Source: Strongylocentrotus droebachiensis (taxonomy: Eukaryota; Echinodermata; Echinoidea; Camarodonta; Strongylocentrotidae). Taken from it: a DNA stretch of 64,000 bases. The notes below the pieces were generated by a model. That model was given only the letters and a program-made list of their open reading frames with translations. It had not been told where the DNA came from and made no database searches. The stretch covers positions 248,001-312,000 of the forward strand of contig JAVYIG010001599.1 of NCBI GenBank assembly GCA_035222895.1, read 5' to 3'. This document shows positions 41,187-56,001 of the stretch, one piece after another. The first letter of the stretch is position 1; each line of letters starts with the position of its first letter. The position numbers were made by a program, and so were the translations under genes.

Positions 41187-43987
41187 CGTAATTTTTTTTT
41201 TTTGCTTTTATTTATGTCGGTAGTAGCTTGTCCTCTTAATTGTAGTGCCTGTTTCGTAATTATTTAGTCATTCCCATGCAGTGAACCGCTTGATTGGCTC
41301 GCCAGAGCTTTGAGTGAGAATCTGCTGTTCCAGCACACTCTGTAAGATGTTTGGTTATGCTATCGAACACGCTTTGCAACTTATATTTGATTATTATTCA
41401 TATGACAATCACAATGACGTTCAGTAAAATATAAATGTACAGGAAATAGAAGACACAAAAATACGAATACGCAAATTCTGTTTTCAAGAGGTTCAGATTT
41501 TATTTACTTTCCCTAATGTATATTAATGAGTTCCAGGGTTGCAGCACAGAATAAAAACAAAAATTCTTGACTTTCCGTGACTTTCCATGACCCATATTTG
41601 GCTTTTCTATGACCAGATAAGAAGAATTTTTGTATGGGTTGCGGCATAAAAACCGCGTACTTATACAACGATCATTGCCAGTTCAAACTAAAAGTCTGCT
41701 TTAGTCTCACGTGGTCCACAAACACGATCAATTTTTGTGACTTTCCAATACTTAGGGAGACTTTTCTTTTTCAGTTTCCATAACTTTCCAGAATAATATA
41801 TTTTTTCCATGACCGTTGGAAGCCTGAGTTTACAACATCTCTGTATTATTTTATTTCCCCCTGAAAGTGATGTCCAAAAACTATTAAGCGTGAAGGCCTT
41901 TAACATCTGACACAGTGGAGAGCCGAACAAATAATCTCGAATCATTGACAATACCATGATAGCCCAATAAAAGCGGACTGAGACATACTTCCAGTAATGT
42001 GGGGTCAAAATCACTGATACCTGCGAAATGAAAAATGATTATCATATCGAAATTCACAAATTTACAAAAGGGTTTTTGTTTATAGCGAGAATTTTGTGAC
42101 GCAAGGTAAAAGTTCAAATAAGTTTAGTTTCAATAAAACAGTGTCTTAAACAATTTGTATAATTGCAAGTCTGTATTTAACAAGTCATTAAAATGCTAGG
42201 GTTGTATTCAAGCTGACGTAATGACCAAAGCTCATCTTAAAGGAATCGTTGAGTTCTGTTGTAGAGGGCGCTACACAAAATGTTTTTTTGTGAGATAATG
42301 AAAAAGTGAGTGTCAAATGTGAAAGAACATACAATATAAATGACAAAATCATCTTTGTTGGATCAAAATCGGTTAAAAAACGGCTAAAATATCCATAAAT
42401 ATAACGGTTTTCTAATAATTTAGTACGTTGTATTTCAGCCAATGCCGATGTTGGATTTTTTTGTTGGCTTTTTCGTGTTGGTTATATTACGCACAACCAG
42501 CCGGCCCATGTATTGTTATTATCGATTAATTAATTAACGGTCACCGTATTTTGTGGTAAAGTGGGGCTGAATTGGTATGACCGTATTGGCTAAATTTCAC
42601 ACATTTTGGGGTCTAAAATTACCTTCATAGTAATTTTAAGATCTAAAAGGGCACTACAAATGTCATAGATCTGAATAAGAGAAATAACAATGCACTTTGG
42701 AGGCATTTGCGGCCTTAAAACAGAACTCAACTATCCCTTTAATAATTTTTTCCGAAAATACACAATGAAATGTAATTTTCGGCAAAGAGCCCTGCAAATG
42801 GATGTCTTCACAATTGCTTCACAAAAAAGAGATACCTAACCAATTTCGGTGAATTGGGTCTCATTTTCTTTCATGAAGATTCCCCATATACTAGTAAAAA
42901 TGAAATTTGCCCCACATAATTGTTAGTATACAAGTCCGTTTTATGGTCCACCCTGTTTATACATATATGCCAACTCCTTTTTAAAACATGTAGGAGATGT
43001 GGGAAATAATTATGTTAATATAACCCTGCAAGCCATGCTGCATAATGAGGAATAAGCATTATTGCTCACAATTAAACAATTTCCATCTTTATGCAACATG
43101 TATCTCAGTATTACGAAAGCAAGTAGTACGAGAAAGAGTTAACACAAATTACCCATGAATAAATTACTTAGAAGAACTCCTGTTCTTTCATTGTATAGTG
43201 AAATAAGCATAATTATGAATTTTCCCAGCATCTTCGCGTTCTTTTTTATTTTTCTTACGATATATAATATAAACGGGTCCCTTATGTTAAACTAATGGCA
43301 AACGCAACACGGCAAAGCTATTCCTAATATTTTATAGAAAGCACTTTATGTCTGCATAGTTTATATTACAATATTGCACACAAAAATCAAAGGATGGCCA
43401 TTCTGCAATCGAATTCAAATATGACAATGTACAGTTTAATAATAGACATCTAATATGGGAAAAATGTAAATAAACCAATCAAAATTATGCACAACATTCC
43501 ATCATATGCATTTAACAATAAAAATGCTCTCTACTGTCTTCGAAAATAGAATATGGCATAAACTATACAATAGCTTTTTGAAAAATATATATAGTAGTAC
43601 ATAGTTCATTATCAAATGATTATTCAAAATAATTACATTATATTTTTTGTAATACATATTGTACTTTTCATAAAATTAGACTTTTTTTGAACACGTAAGG
43701 CATATCGTGACACTATTTTTTTGCTGTAATGACTTTTTCCCCAAACACTATAAGTACTACGGCTAAAGTCATATAGATCATAATTATCCCTAAAATATTG
43801 TAAATATTTATAGATTTCCGAGAGGAGTACACCCGTTGCAATGCTGTACATTTCTTTTATTTTCTGTTATGGAATATCAAAACAAAGTCTTACAACTAAT
43901 TGTATTTTATTCCATAAGCAATGCTTTATATACAGACAAAAATTCAGTCATGTGTAAGAAAAAAGGGCGGAAATATGTGATGTTAAA
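41187..43987. other. Intergenic AT-rich DNA, nothing recognised
   Basis: Many short frames, none with splice borders, family motifs or matches within the window. Confidence 0.5.
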
Positions 43988-44205
43988 GGCAGGGTATTTT
44001 ACTGTCACTTCTTCAGATTGACGTACATCGCCATCTGCCGCTCAAGGTGTCCCGATGTGTCGACAGCCATGTCCCACAGTGCATCACAAATTGATGATGC
44101 TTGAGTGTAGGGACCGGAAATCGCTTTATGTATGCCTTCACCGAAAGATTGCGCGATTGAAAATCTATTACAGCAGTGGTAGCGATGTCGATAAAATACA
44201 CTGCC
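43988..44205. mobile_element. MITE of the intron family, intergenic copy
   Basis: GGCAGGGTATTTTACTGTCAC at the left, inverted GGCAGTGTATTTTATCGAC at the right. The inner sequence matches parts of 4425-4625 and 49663-49801 (CTTCAGATT.ACGTA, GTCCCGA..TGTCGACAGCCAT). Confidence 0.7.
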
Positions 44206-44863
44206 CTGAAAGGCATTTGATAACAAAATGAGCGTCATTGAATGTCTTCCAAGTATATTTAATTGCGCACAAACATATTACAAAAAGTAGGCTATAATAC
44301 ATAAATCATCGCCGCCAAAGCGTTGTCAAGTAGTTATCTTTAAGGGAATGTTTCACAATGTATCAATGTAATCAACTTATGGGAGAGCAGACTCCCCCGA
44401 CCTATTGCCTTATTGTATCTTACCTTTCATTATTAATTGAGGAAACTTAATGATATTTCTTGTCATAGACCAACTACACTGTTGAACCAGGAAAGATATG
44501 TTTTTCATCAAAATCAAGATCTTGACAACGCTGTGCTTGGTCTTAAAGTAATCTGTGACTAAACTGCGAATATATGTCATATCTACATGTATCTATTCGA
44601 TATGTACTGTTTTTTATAACATATATATTTACGTACAAAGGCAAGTTCATTCAAGCAGTATATGTTACAATAATTGCAGATTTTGCGTGTATTTTTCAAG
44701 GTGAATCTATAAGGCAAGTAAACATTTATTTCATTCCAGTAATTTCCTCTTGCTTTCTGTAAATCATTAATTGCCGACACAAGATTTGGGAACCGGGAAC
44801 AACGCGATTCACAGTTCGGTGACAACGACAACGACAACGACACCTTAACAATGACTTGAGTTT

Positions 44864-46864
44864 AATTAGGTGATACGTAACACGTATCACCTATTGATTT
44901 CGTCAAGATTTTTATTTATTATTTATTCTTCCTCGAATTTGTTCGCAGGATATCTCAAGACTGAATAAAGCCCTTATCATGAAACTTGCCAAGATGATAG
45001 ATCTTGGTCTAACTTAGAACTGCGTGAAATTTCAGAGAGTCAAAATTATCGTGACGTCATCCAGGCGCCATTTTGTGAAAATCAACTTATGACCATATCT
45101 TCATAACGGAAATGTATTTCTCATTCATAATTATCACGATTAAGATCAATATCCGTCCGGTCACTTTCAGGTCAATAAACGTCCGTAAATGCGCGCTTGC
45201 GCGCTCGTCCGCGCGTTTACGCGCGCGCAAAAATTTAAAATGCTCTAAATCATCCCAAATTTTTTTTGCATACGTTTCAGGCCATATGGAGCATTTAATA
45301 AAAAAATTACGCACACGCCCATGCGCGCGCGTTTTCGCGCGTACTGGCATTTTGCAACATAGAATCGCCGATTTTTTTCTGTCATCATATTTGGTACATT
45401 TTTCCAAGCATTTTGATAATTTGTTCACCTTTTATTAACGCAATGAGCGTCCGTCAAAGTTGACAGCACGCGCGGATTTGCGTTATCTTTATCCACAATA
45501 CATTGGCAAAAACATGCCTATATAAAATTAATTGTAACTCTTTATAATAGATAGAAACTCCTAATATTTTTTCATATTTGGATAGATTATGAGTCGGAGA
45601 TATGATTTCATGTCTCATTTGATCCTCAATTAACTTATGACGTCATCATAATGGCCTCCAAACTCAAAATTTCAATTTGCATATTATGACGTCAGCATAT
45701 TTTTGGAAAATTGATTGTATCTCTGTAAATATCGATCAATTTTCTTTTAAATTTTGATATGTTCTAGCTGAGACAATTTTCTACAAATGCAGTATTCACA
45801 ATTTTTATTTTTTACAAAAGTATCATGGTGTATTTTTGCGATTAAAGGAGGCATGTCAATTTTTCACATTTTGCGTGTATTCTCTATGGGACATGACTTT
45901 TTCTCAAAACTGGATTCTACACTCCTGTCTTTCGCGAGCAAAATCTCCGTTGTTTTAGCTTCGTTTTCGCTGAGCTTCGAATATGTTGTAGCTGAGACAA
46001 TGAGCTATCACAAGTGTGCCCTTTATTTTTCGATTAGATGCCGGGATCATGCTCATATTTCACTTGCAAAGTAGGATTTCAGAATTCCATTTCCCGTTTA
46101 CGTGTAATCGCTATGGGAGATGTTTTGGTATATCGGTAACGCACTTGACTTCCAACCTCGAGATCCCTGGTTCGAGTCCGGGTGTCTCCAACAATTTTTT
46201 GCTTCACTTTTTTTTTCCTTTTGACCTTCACTGTACCATCTCCTTTGATTATTTAAACACGTAGAATCGCAAATAATGTCATAAATAACCCTTTTTACTT
46301 TATTATTACCCTATTTTCACTTAATCCATTACTTTTTGCGTGTAATCCCTATGGGAGATGACTTTTTCTCAAATGTGGAGTCTACATTCCTGTCTTTTGC
46401 GAGCAATATCGCCGTTACTTCTGCTTGGATTTTGTTGATTTTTGAGTATGTTGTAGCTGAGACTATATGCTATCTAAATCAACCCTCATTTTTTCAATAA
46501 GATGTCATGATCGCGCTCATGATCATGATCATGATCATCATGATCATCATTATCATAATGATGATAATCATTTATCAATTACATTTTCATTTCTTTGAAT
46601 AAGATAAAATCGTCAAAAGGTGTTCTTCATGATGTAAATTAGAGTCAAATGTGTAACTGGTTACTGCACAGGGTCAAAGGTCATATATTGTTTCGATCTA
46701 TCTTCCCTAGATCCATGATGATCAAGGAGACACAATTTAATCTTGGCATCTGAATAGTTCATAATGGGAGAAGCATATAAATGAGAGAAGCATTTTACAA
46801 AACAATATATATCGTGTAATGCATTATTCGTTATGTAAACCATTATCATACGTATCACCTAATT
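44864..46864. mobile_element. 2.0-kb element with AATTAGGTGATACGTA inverted ends
   Basis: Left AATTAGGTGATACGTA (44864) and inverted right end TACGTATCACCTAATT (to 46864). The left end continues into a second inversion, AGGTGATACGTAACACGTAT..CACCT at 44868-44892. Inside: GCGCGC-rich part at 45190-45350, two diverged repeats of about 190 bp (45865-46055, 46335-46520) and a tRNA-like sequence. Lies 130 bp downstream of the copy C stop. Confidence 0.7.
46116..46190 (+). tRNA. tRNA-like sequence (pseudo), TCC loop
   Basis: The ends GGAGATG and TGTCTCC can pair (two wobbles), the T arm CCTGG-TTCGAGT-CCGGG is good, and the B box GGTTCGAGTCC is perfect. The anticodon arm has a 9-base loop and the D arm is poor, so a working tRNA is unlikely; a tRNA-derived piece of a repeat is more plausible. 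Confidence 0.35.
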
Positions 46865-46994
46865 CGTCTAAGTGACGAATTAAAGTCTAGTTCGATACTG
46901 GTGTTCTTATATGATGTGGCAATGTAAAGATACCGATGTGGTGTTAGATTTAACACCATCATTTTTGCAAAGCGTGCTAATGCTTATCTCGTGT

Positions 46995-47096
46995 TCAAAA
47001 CGTTGAAGTAGTCGTAGATCTTGGAGCTCCAGATTTCGACATCCATGAGCTGTCTTGAACTCGTCGATGAAATCGATTTTTCAAAGTCGCTTTTAT
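46995..47096 (-). CDS. Copy C exon: cytoplasmic tail and stop
   Basis: tttcag| border; 34 codons, beginning IKATLKNRFHRRVQDSSWMS and ending STTTSTF then TGA. This shows what the tail of copy A looked like before its end was replaced. Confidence 0.88.
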   Translation of the reverse strand: MKATLKNRFHRRVQDSSWMSKSGAPRSTTTSTF

Positions 47097-50000
47097 CTGA
47101 AAGCACATGAAGAATAAAAAGAAACGTTTGGTTTAAATCAGGTCAATATAACTCAACCATCAATCAAGTTTGTCGAAAGATTTCATGAAAAAGTGTGTAG
47201 CTAATGATGAAAACCAATCGCTACAATTGAGATATGGTTTACGATATCGGCATGTTGAATATATATCAAAAGGGTGGATAAGACAAGTTTCATTAATACC
47301 TCCTTTATTCCACGTTTCAAGAATGCTAATGATAATTAGAGCAATTTATGAAGCGCAGCTTCGATGTAAATATACTTTAACGCGCTGTGATGAAAACAAA
47401 ACTCATAACAGTGCTACTTTACAGACAAAAAGTTAAAATAAATACTATTCCAAAGCTACTTAACACAAGTGCGAATTTGACGCCAGCAACAGATGAGGCT
47501 CTTTCTTATGTCTAGTGATAGGTTATCCCGAAGCTTTAGAGCAGCGCAACTGAAAACGCAATCTCCAAGAGGTACCTTGTTTTAATGTGAGGTAGCTTTA
47601 ATAAAGCAGCTCGTCTTGTGTACTTCGCAAGTTACGTGCATATGTATGTGATTTAAAATGCAGACAAATATTTTGGGGCTGGACCCTATTAATGCTTTGT
47701 AATCAAGCAAACGTATTTTGAATGCAATTATATGCTTTACTGGTAACCAATGCAACTTAATTAAGAGCTTGATAGATTCAGACCGACACCAACAAATATT
47801 TGTATACTACTTATAATTAGATAATGATAATCGTGATACAAATTTTTCAAAACTTACGACTGGCACTTGGAGGCAGTGGAAAATGAGAATGCAGACCCCC
47901 TAAAAAATGAAGAAAAATGAGGAGAGAATAAGACAAGAATGTGAAAAGAATGTTTTGAGTAAAGCAATCAACTCATAATTCTAGACACAGTGACAATGCT
48001 TCTTGTCATGATTTCTAGAGCAGTGGTCTCGTAATCCAGCGACCCGGGTTCGAAACCAAGGCGATGCGCTGGTGCCCTTTCGTAATAACCACCACTACCA
48101 CTATGTACCGCGATTAAAGGTAAAGACCAGTAATGGTCATGCGATTGCATTGTGAAAGAAACGTTGTGGAATCGATCAGAAAAGGTTGATCATCTAGCAT
48201 CTAGCATCTGCAAGGTTCTGGAATCATCAAAATGATAAGAAATTTGGCCCATTCTTCGTAAAGTTACAAGCACTATACACAGAAAGATGTATATGAGACT
48301 ACCCTATCTCTCTCACCAGACCATGAGAGAAATAAATTTACCAAATATATGAATTAGTAGGCGGTTTCCCGGCAAATTTTTTATCATCATGTATTAGTTA
48401 AAACATATTCTTTCACATGATTGGTAATGAGAGCTTCCATTTCATTTTTTGAAATTGGGGCGTTGCCAATACTAGTCTTTACCTTTAACAATGATAATCA
48501 AATAAGTCAAGTAGAGGATCGGATCTGATATAGTTAAGTCTCACGATTGTACTATCATACACATGTATTATTATATTTCATTATTATATTGGACGCTGGT
48601 GCAATTGACTGTAATTAATTGACATTTGCTCACAAGATTTGATTGGGAATCATGGCTTTGAATTTAATTAATATACCGGAAGAATCGACCACCTCATAGA
48701 GGTTTGCAATAAATTCCCGCTCATCAGTAACAGATTATTGGTTATTATAGCATTTTATAAGTACAGATTTTGGTAGAACAGTGTGTCCAATTATCACGAC
48801 TGTCGGCTCTTAGAACGACATAGCTTTTTGTCATTAAGTTTTAAGAAAAATATTGAAGGACCTTCTCCCCCCCCCCCCTAGCTCCCTTCATAGTATGCAG
48901 GGATAGGCCTAAGGTTAGCATGGTGCTACATTGTTTCTTTGGTCACTTCATTGAGAGGTCATTGTTCCATCTCCAAGATGTTTGGACTTCTTTGCCCGCT
49001 ATCTATCACGAGTTCCGCCAAAGCCACCTATATAAGAATGAATTCAGTTTCAGTGTTGATGTGCACAATGATCAAAACTGATTTGAAACAGTTAATATAT
49101 TGAATGGAAACATACCTGCAGACCGAACGAGATGGTGAAGAGATACTGAAAGAAGATGACGTTATCAGATGTGGTGATGCTCGTGACGGCCCCTGAGAAC
49201 CAAGTCAGACCAAGGATCGGAAGTAGAATCAGCAGTGCACGAGCCATCGCCCTAGTTAAACACAAAAACAGAGCAGTCAGTGGGTGTACCGTTTCTTGGG
49301 TCGCTATCCCTAAAAGGGGGGATGGGGGGGGGGGGGACACCGGTCGAGAGATTATGGCAATAGAATGAGGAGAGAGTGTAGTTACCGTTGCCCCATTTAA
49401 ACACAAAAAGAGAAGTCAATGGGGGGGGGGGGGTTCGTTCGATCCAGCTATTGAGCATTGAACCCAGGCGCGTACGCAGACGGGTTTTTATTTAGGGTTA
49501 ACCCTCCTCCCTCAATTTTGTTTAATGTGTGGGTATAGGAGGATAACCCCGCTTTACTTTTTGTAAAATAAAAACAAAAGTTTAAAAAAAATCGAGTGTG
49601 CTAAAGGGTGAACAAATGTGCTCTTACCCCCCCCCCCCCCCCACCTCGCTTTTACCAACATCGTTACCACTGCTGTAAAGTATTCGCCATTAGTTGGTAA
49701 ATCAATGTAGGAGATGGCTGTCGACATTGTCGGGACATTGTGAGTAGCAGATTGCAGTATACGTAAATCTGAAGTTATACGTGTCAGTAGAATACCATGC
49801 CTTTGATACAATGAATATGAGGCTGACAAGTATAATTGTGTTTGATGACTTACTTGATTTTGTCTAACTCGTCTTTCTTCGCGTTCGCCTTGAGTGCCAT
49901 GAAGGACTTCATCACAAAGAACAGGATCATTGAGTTAAACTGCAAAAAAAATGTTTTCAAAATTAAAATTAAAATAAGTATAGTATAAATGATATTCCCA

Positions 50001-53000
50001 TGCTATGTCGCCGGTGTATCACTAATTATGAACAAATTGAAGATATTAGAATTGAGAGAATTTAGGAACAAAGAACAAACTTACTTCCTTGATAAACCAT
50101 GACTATAGTATGTGAAAAGTATTGAGCATCGATAGTGTTGGATAGGGAAAAAGAGGAGACCGTAAGACAGACACACCCCTTTACGTTTCTTAACCACTGA
50201 TATTGTACCCAAACAACTATACTAAGCATTTCGTATTTTGATGAAACAGACACAATCTTGAAACTTTCATCTTCACATTGAAAATAGGTTGTTTCTGTCA
50301 TGTCCGTAGGGGCAAACACTAAAACAGGGGTAGACCTACTCAGGGACAAGTCCAGGACTATTACTAGGGGGGGGGGGGGTAAAGCATGTCAAACACCTAA
50401 AGCTATATAATGCATCACAATGAACCAAAGCGCCATTCGTTTTATTTTAATGAGGGATTTGTTTCTATACATACCAAGAGCACTGCGAATACACATCCGA
50501 CAAATACGTAAATGGTGTAGTCATCGTGACGAAGCCAGCAACTGTAAAAAGTACAAAATAATTGAAAATAGTTTTTCTTACGGTTTCAACTTATTCCTTG
50601 TATTAACACATTTTATTTAGTGCCACTACGATTATCTAAATATACCTTTGCGGAAATCGGTCTCAGATATTCCAATCCTAATCGAAATACGAGCATGAAC
50701 CGTGGACCCAAACCTTTAACCTTACCCTTAAATCGCAACCCAAGCTCTCATCCTATACTTATAATTATGCATTATGCACAGAATAAAATCCTTAGATCAT
50801 AAGTGGTGATCGCCATTATCGGATGTATGATTCCCGTGCAGAGGAAAATAATATTCATGGTGGGAAAGAAGGTGATGATTTTCACCATTAGTTATCATCA
50901 AAATTGTTTTATGTGGTTTTCCCTCTCTGTCTCTCACTCTCTGTCCTCCCCCCTCTCTCTCTCTAGTTATCCATCTCTCTCTGTGTATGCGTGTGTATGT
51001 GTTGGCGTGTGTGTGTATGCGTGTGTGTGCCTCTCTCTCTTTCTCTGTCTCTCTCCTTCGCCTCATTCAAGGTTACCTAATGATGTACTACACGATCGTT
51101 ACTTAACAAAGAATAGCAACGAAAAGAGACATGCTAAAGCATTTCTTCTTGCATTCATCGGATTAAACCGCAAGAATAAAACAGAAAGCCGAAATCTGGC
51201 AAAATAGGCAAAAACTTAAAGAATAAAGCGACACAAACTGTAGATTTAATCAGGTTTTAATACAAGTAAAACTTACACTTTAGTAGTGCCATAGCCATCA
51301 TACAAGACGCCGAAAGAAACTCCAACAACCACTAGCGAGCCTCCTAAAGGGAAAATACATCATGATTTAAATCAGGGTTAGTTTTGTGATCATTAGAAAA
51401 GAGTTTTAATACACCTTAAAATATTATTTACGTGAGGGACAGTTTAGATTTTTTGTAAGGACATCCCCGCAGTGATGTTCTTGCGCACCCTAGCTGCGCA
51501 GGGCCTAGTGGTGATGTATTAACTGTGCACTATGCCTTGAGGCACAATCAAAGTTTATTTGTAAACTCTAGCATTGGCCATTCCAGGGGGTACAACCGGC
51601 CCTTGCGCCTCCCCCACCCCCTCCCCCCCTCCCCCCTTGGGCAATACGACAACAAAACTGCTGATGAACCTTTTTATTTTGTTTGTCACAAATTGTTAGA
51701 TTAGTACCCCCCCCCCCCCCACGTTTTGGTAATTACAGGATACGCCCCTGTTCTATTGTAACTATTTTTTTAAATAAAAATCATGATATAATTATATTGA
51801 CCTATTTTTTTGTTTTTTGTTTTGAAATAGATCAAGTTTACTTGTAAACACTAGCATTGGCGGGTCCAGGGGGGGGCGTTAATATGATGTATAATTGTTC
51901 CCACGATATCGGCGGAAGAATTCAAAAGAATAACAAGCGCGTAAATTACAAGCGGCCGACTGTATCATTTACAAGCATGTCAATTTCAACGCTTGCACGA
52001 TGTACGCGTTGAGCGTGGAACAAAGATTTATAAATGATTTTTCGCGCGACGAAAAAATTAACGCGCTCATGTCATGAATATTCAATAGCAAAAAGGCCCA
52101 TCACAGAACCTGTTCCATGAAAATGCCTTTGTGTAAAAAATGAATGGGAAACTAAAAGGGGGTCAGATCGAAGTGTGTCAGGTGGGTCAATCTTGTACAA
52201 AATCATCCAAAATGTCGGAACCTGAACGCACCTCGACATCGAGATCGAAGACAGTTCTTTATCGCTAAATATTTGTAATTGTTTTGTTGGTTTGGTTGTC
52301 AGTATGGAAGAAAAAGATATTTGGAGTCCCTAAAAGTATTTTTGTTATTGATACCATTTTGAGGAAACCGATATATAAACAAAGACGCGCAGGGGACTGT
52401 ACTCAAAAAATAAATACTTTTGTGCACAATAGACCAGTTCGTAGTTAGCACATGGGTCATATGACCCCAGATATCCATATATCTTTTAAACATAGATAGA
52501 TCCAACTCTTGCGCCTTTTTTGAATAATCACAGCTAAATTCATGGAGGTGATTCTTTGTTTGCCCTCTTGAAAAGATTACTTCCACCTGTGTTCAATAGA
52601 ATGCATCACAGGTGCATGCATGAATAATGATTACATAACTTTCGTGAGCATGTGTCCATAATTATTTTCAGTGGGTTTTACAATTTTGTTCAAGTGACCT
52701 TTATATGCGCATGCGCAGATCAATCCGCGCATACTCAGCTTGTATCTACGAACTGGTATATTACATGCAAATACTGCAGTGTGTGTGTGTGTTCTGTGTG
52801 TGCTCTCTCCCGATATTGATGTCACAATAAAGAGCTTCTCTCGCTCTCTGTTTTGTCGGGTTGATGCGGTACGGTGAAAGGCTGCTCGAAAATCTCTCGT
52901 TATTCTTTTCCTATTTGAGTAAGCTGCTAGAAAGTTATGTATTCATCCTCTCCATGTCATAAGTTTTTCGTAGATGTGTAATTTGTCATATTCAGGGTTG

Positions 53001-55970
53001 CTTAGTATATTTTTACTTTAATACGCTATACCTACCCCAAGCAAAGAGACTCAACCATCCGATATGTAGAGGCTTGAAGCCCACGGCAGTAGTACGATAG
53101 AGGAATACGCCCTCTATCATCGTCCAAGCGAGAGCGGAGGTGAAGAGGTAATGGAGAGTGACGGCAATGGTCTTGCAAATTATCTAGAACAGTAATAAAA
53201 GTACAATGACGTCCATTAACTGTCATTCATTTAGTGGAGGCAAACATGTATACATAAGTAATAAGAATAGCTGTACGATGAAATAAGTGCTGTCCCAAAA
53301 AGGGGGGGGGGGGGGTCCCCAGCCTTTTCATTTATATATCTTAGATAAGAAGTAATTAAGAGTGACGGAAATGGTTTTGCAGATTATATGTAAGACATGG
53401 AAGATTGCCACAAATGAATGATGATCCAGTAGTAGGGATTGGGGAAACTAATGTTATTCTAAATTTCCTTTCTCTGATAACGAACCCAGCGATTTAATTT
53501 AATATCATTGATAGGGAAAATAGAAAATACTTTTGCACCTTGGAGATATCGTTTTCTAATAACTTTACTACCTACATGATTTACCTAGTTTAAGACACGC
53601 CTAATGCTTTAAGACTGGTAAAGTTTCCAAAACTCTTCAATAAATGCATTTGGACAGGTATACTTGTTAAAATATTACTTTTTAAGAATGTAATCGACAC
53701 GGGGGTACGGTGTATTTAACGAATATTGTAAAGTATAGCTCCTCGGTGATTTTGATACCTCACTGTGCCCCTCGACCTTGTCTGGGGGCGCAGTACAGTC
53801 TCGAGACAACCTTGGACAAAAGTTTAAAACCGTGCCCCTCAATACAATATTTGTATACCATAGCAACTAAAGAATAACTCCTAACTTACCCCCCCCCCCC
53901 CTCCTCCGTGAACGGAGGGATACCATGCGTGTTCCCAAACTCTCCTGCTCGTAACAAAAGAAAAAGGGTTTACCCGTATTTACTTTACACACCGGAATTT
54001 TGCTGAAAAGGGGGAGGATCGCTGGGAACACGCATATGCGTACCCTAAATAACACTGAGTGGGGGGGGGGGGGGGGGAGCGGGTAACTTACCACATTCCA
54101 TGTCATCTCTGCCATAGTCATGAAGAGAAGCTGACCGAAGGCTGTCGAGATGGCTAGGTTCATGTGGATCTGAATCTTTAGAAGCTTCCAGGTGCTGTTC
54201 GGAACAGATGACAATTCGATTATTATCTTAACTTTTTGGTAATAATCATTATTCCGTCCCAATTTCTGTCATTCCTGGTCTAATTTTTACCCCCTTCAAC
54301 TTATCTCAAATTTAACTTTACATTGGGTAAGATAAATGGTAAGATAACTAGAAAATGACCCTAACCATATACTTTGGACGGAATAATACCTGGAGCAACT
54401 GTCGCAGGGCCTAAAATCGGATCAAAAAATGATTTTCTAAATTTAGGAGAAACGGCAAAATTTCACGCAACCGTCGTAAGTTCAAGTTCATCGACGCGTC
54501 CAGTAAATACACACGTTTCAACGGGAGTTCGGCACGCATGTACTTGAAACGATGCCCTGGTTTATACTTACCCAGTGGCAAAGTAAATACAAATGGCCAC
54601 CGTGAGGGACAAAACGGACAGCGCCCCCATGACTCGAGACAGATAACTCTGTATGACTGCGTGTATCCCTTGAGGAGGCTGCAATGATGATAATATTACT
54701 GATTATGATAATTTAAAAAAAATATATATAATGATAATGATAATGATATTACTGATTATGATAATTAAAAAAAATATATATTTAATGATAATGATAATAA
54801 TAACAATGATAATGACAAATACTACTGATGATGAAATAAATAATGATAATGTAGAGGTGTCGTGGTCGAGTGGATAAGTCACCGGACTGTGGATCACAAG
54901 GTCCGCGGTTCAAGTCCCGCCGCGGCACTAATGTCCTTTGGCAAGACATTGATCTACATTTGCCACTCTCTACCCAGGTGTTAAAATGGGTACCCGGTAG
55001 GATGCGAAAGCTAATGTGGTTTGATTAGCAAGTGGCGCTTGTAAAATGGCGACCGGCTGGAATGCTCCCCAGGGAGTGGAGAATGTGCATACCTTGTGTG
55101 CGGGTAAGCCTGAATCCGATGACCGGGGTAAAAATATGTTGTAAAGCGCTGTGATACACATGTATGTCTGTAAGAGCGCTATATAAATGCCAATATTATT
55201 ATTATTATAAAAAGAAGAAGAATGATAAAAAAAATATATAATCATAAGAATGATAACAACAAGAAGAACAACGATGATGAGTTATAGATACAAGATTTCA
55301 TGAGAATGTGTCTTATAAAGTTATCATATCAAAGGAAAAAACATTAGATAATTAAAACCAAATGTTCTCACTTTGTTTTAAATTGATTTGTTTAAATGCT
55401 ATTTGAGATTCAAGCAATGAATCTACGAAGAAGTATGCCATTAATGACCAGATTTTCCAACAGGTGCATAATGCAATGAACATTCTCGTGCTATTGTTCG
55501 TTACAGCCGCAGATTTTTGTCCAGGTCTTGTGCTACGTACAGTCACTTTACATTCGGTATTTTCTTCGCAAGATCGTGGAAATGTCTCCTTGACTATCAC
55601 GGAAAACCTGGCGTTCATTATCGACCATTTCACGTCTCCATGACTAATCACAAGACCATTTAAAGCTGCAGACCTCAAATTGGACAAGTTCCAAACTTCA
55701 ATGGATTGTGGATCTTGAAGTGAAGTTTCAAGCTGGATAACCTATTTTGGATTGATGTTGGATCATTTTATAAGGTAAGGGTAAGGTAAGGTATTTATTC
55801 ATCAACATATCACAGCCAATGGCTGAATTGCATGCATGATTTACAGATATTTGGTTTAAATATATTTAAAAACACATCGTATTTGCAGGAAAATAAGAAG
55901 AAAAGGAAAGGAAAGTTGAGGGGTGGATAGAGAAGGGGAGAAGAGAAGGAAGAGTGAGGGAGAGGAAGTG

Positions 55971-56001
<31 letters not shown>

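Noticed and set aside
46116-46190. Functional tRNA-Gly(TCC)
   Set aside because: Nine-base anticodon loop and poor D arm; it sits inside a repeat element, so listed only as tRNA-like.
55352-55687. 111-codon minus frame between GPS and TM1 exons of copy C
   Set aside because: The corresponding copy B frame has a TAA and the element insertion, while the GPS exon joins TM1 directly in phase.
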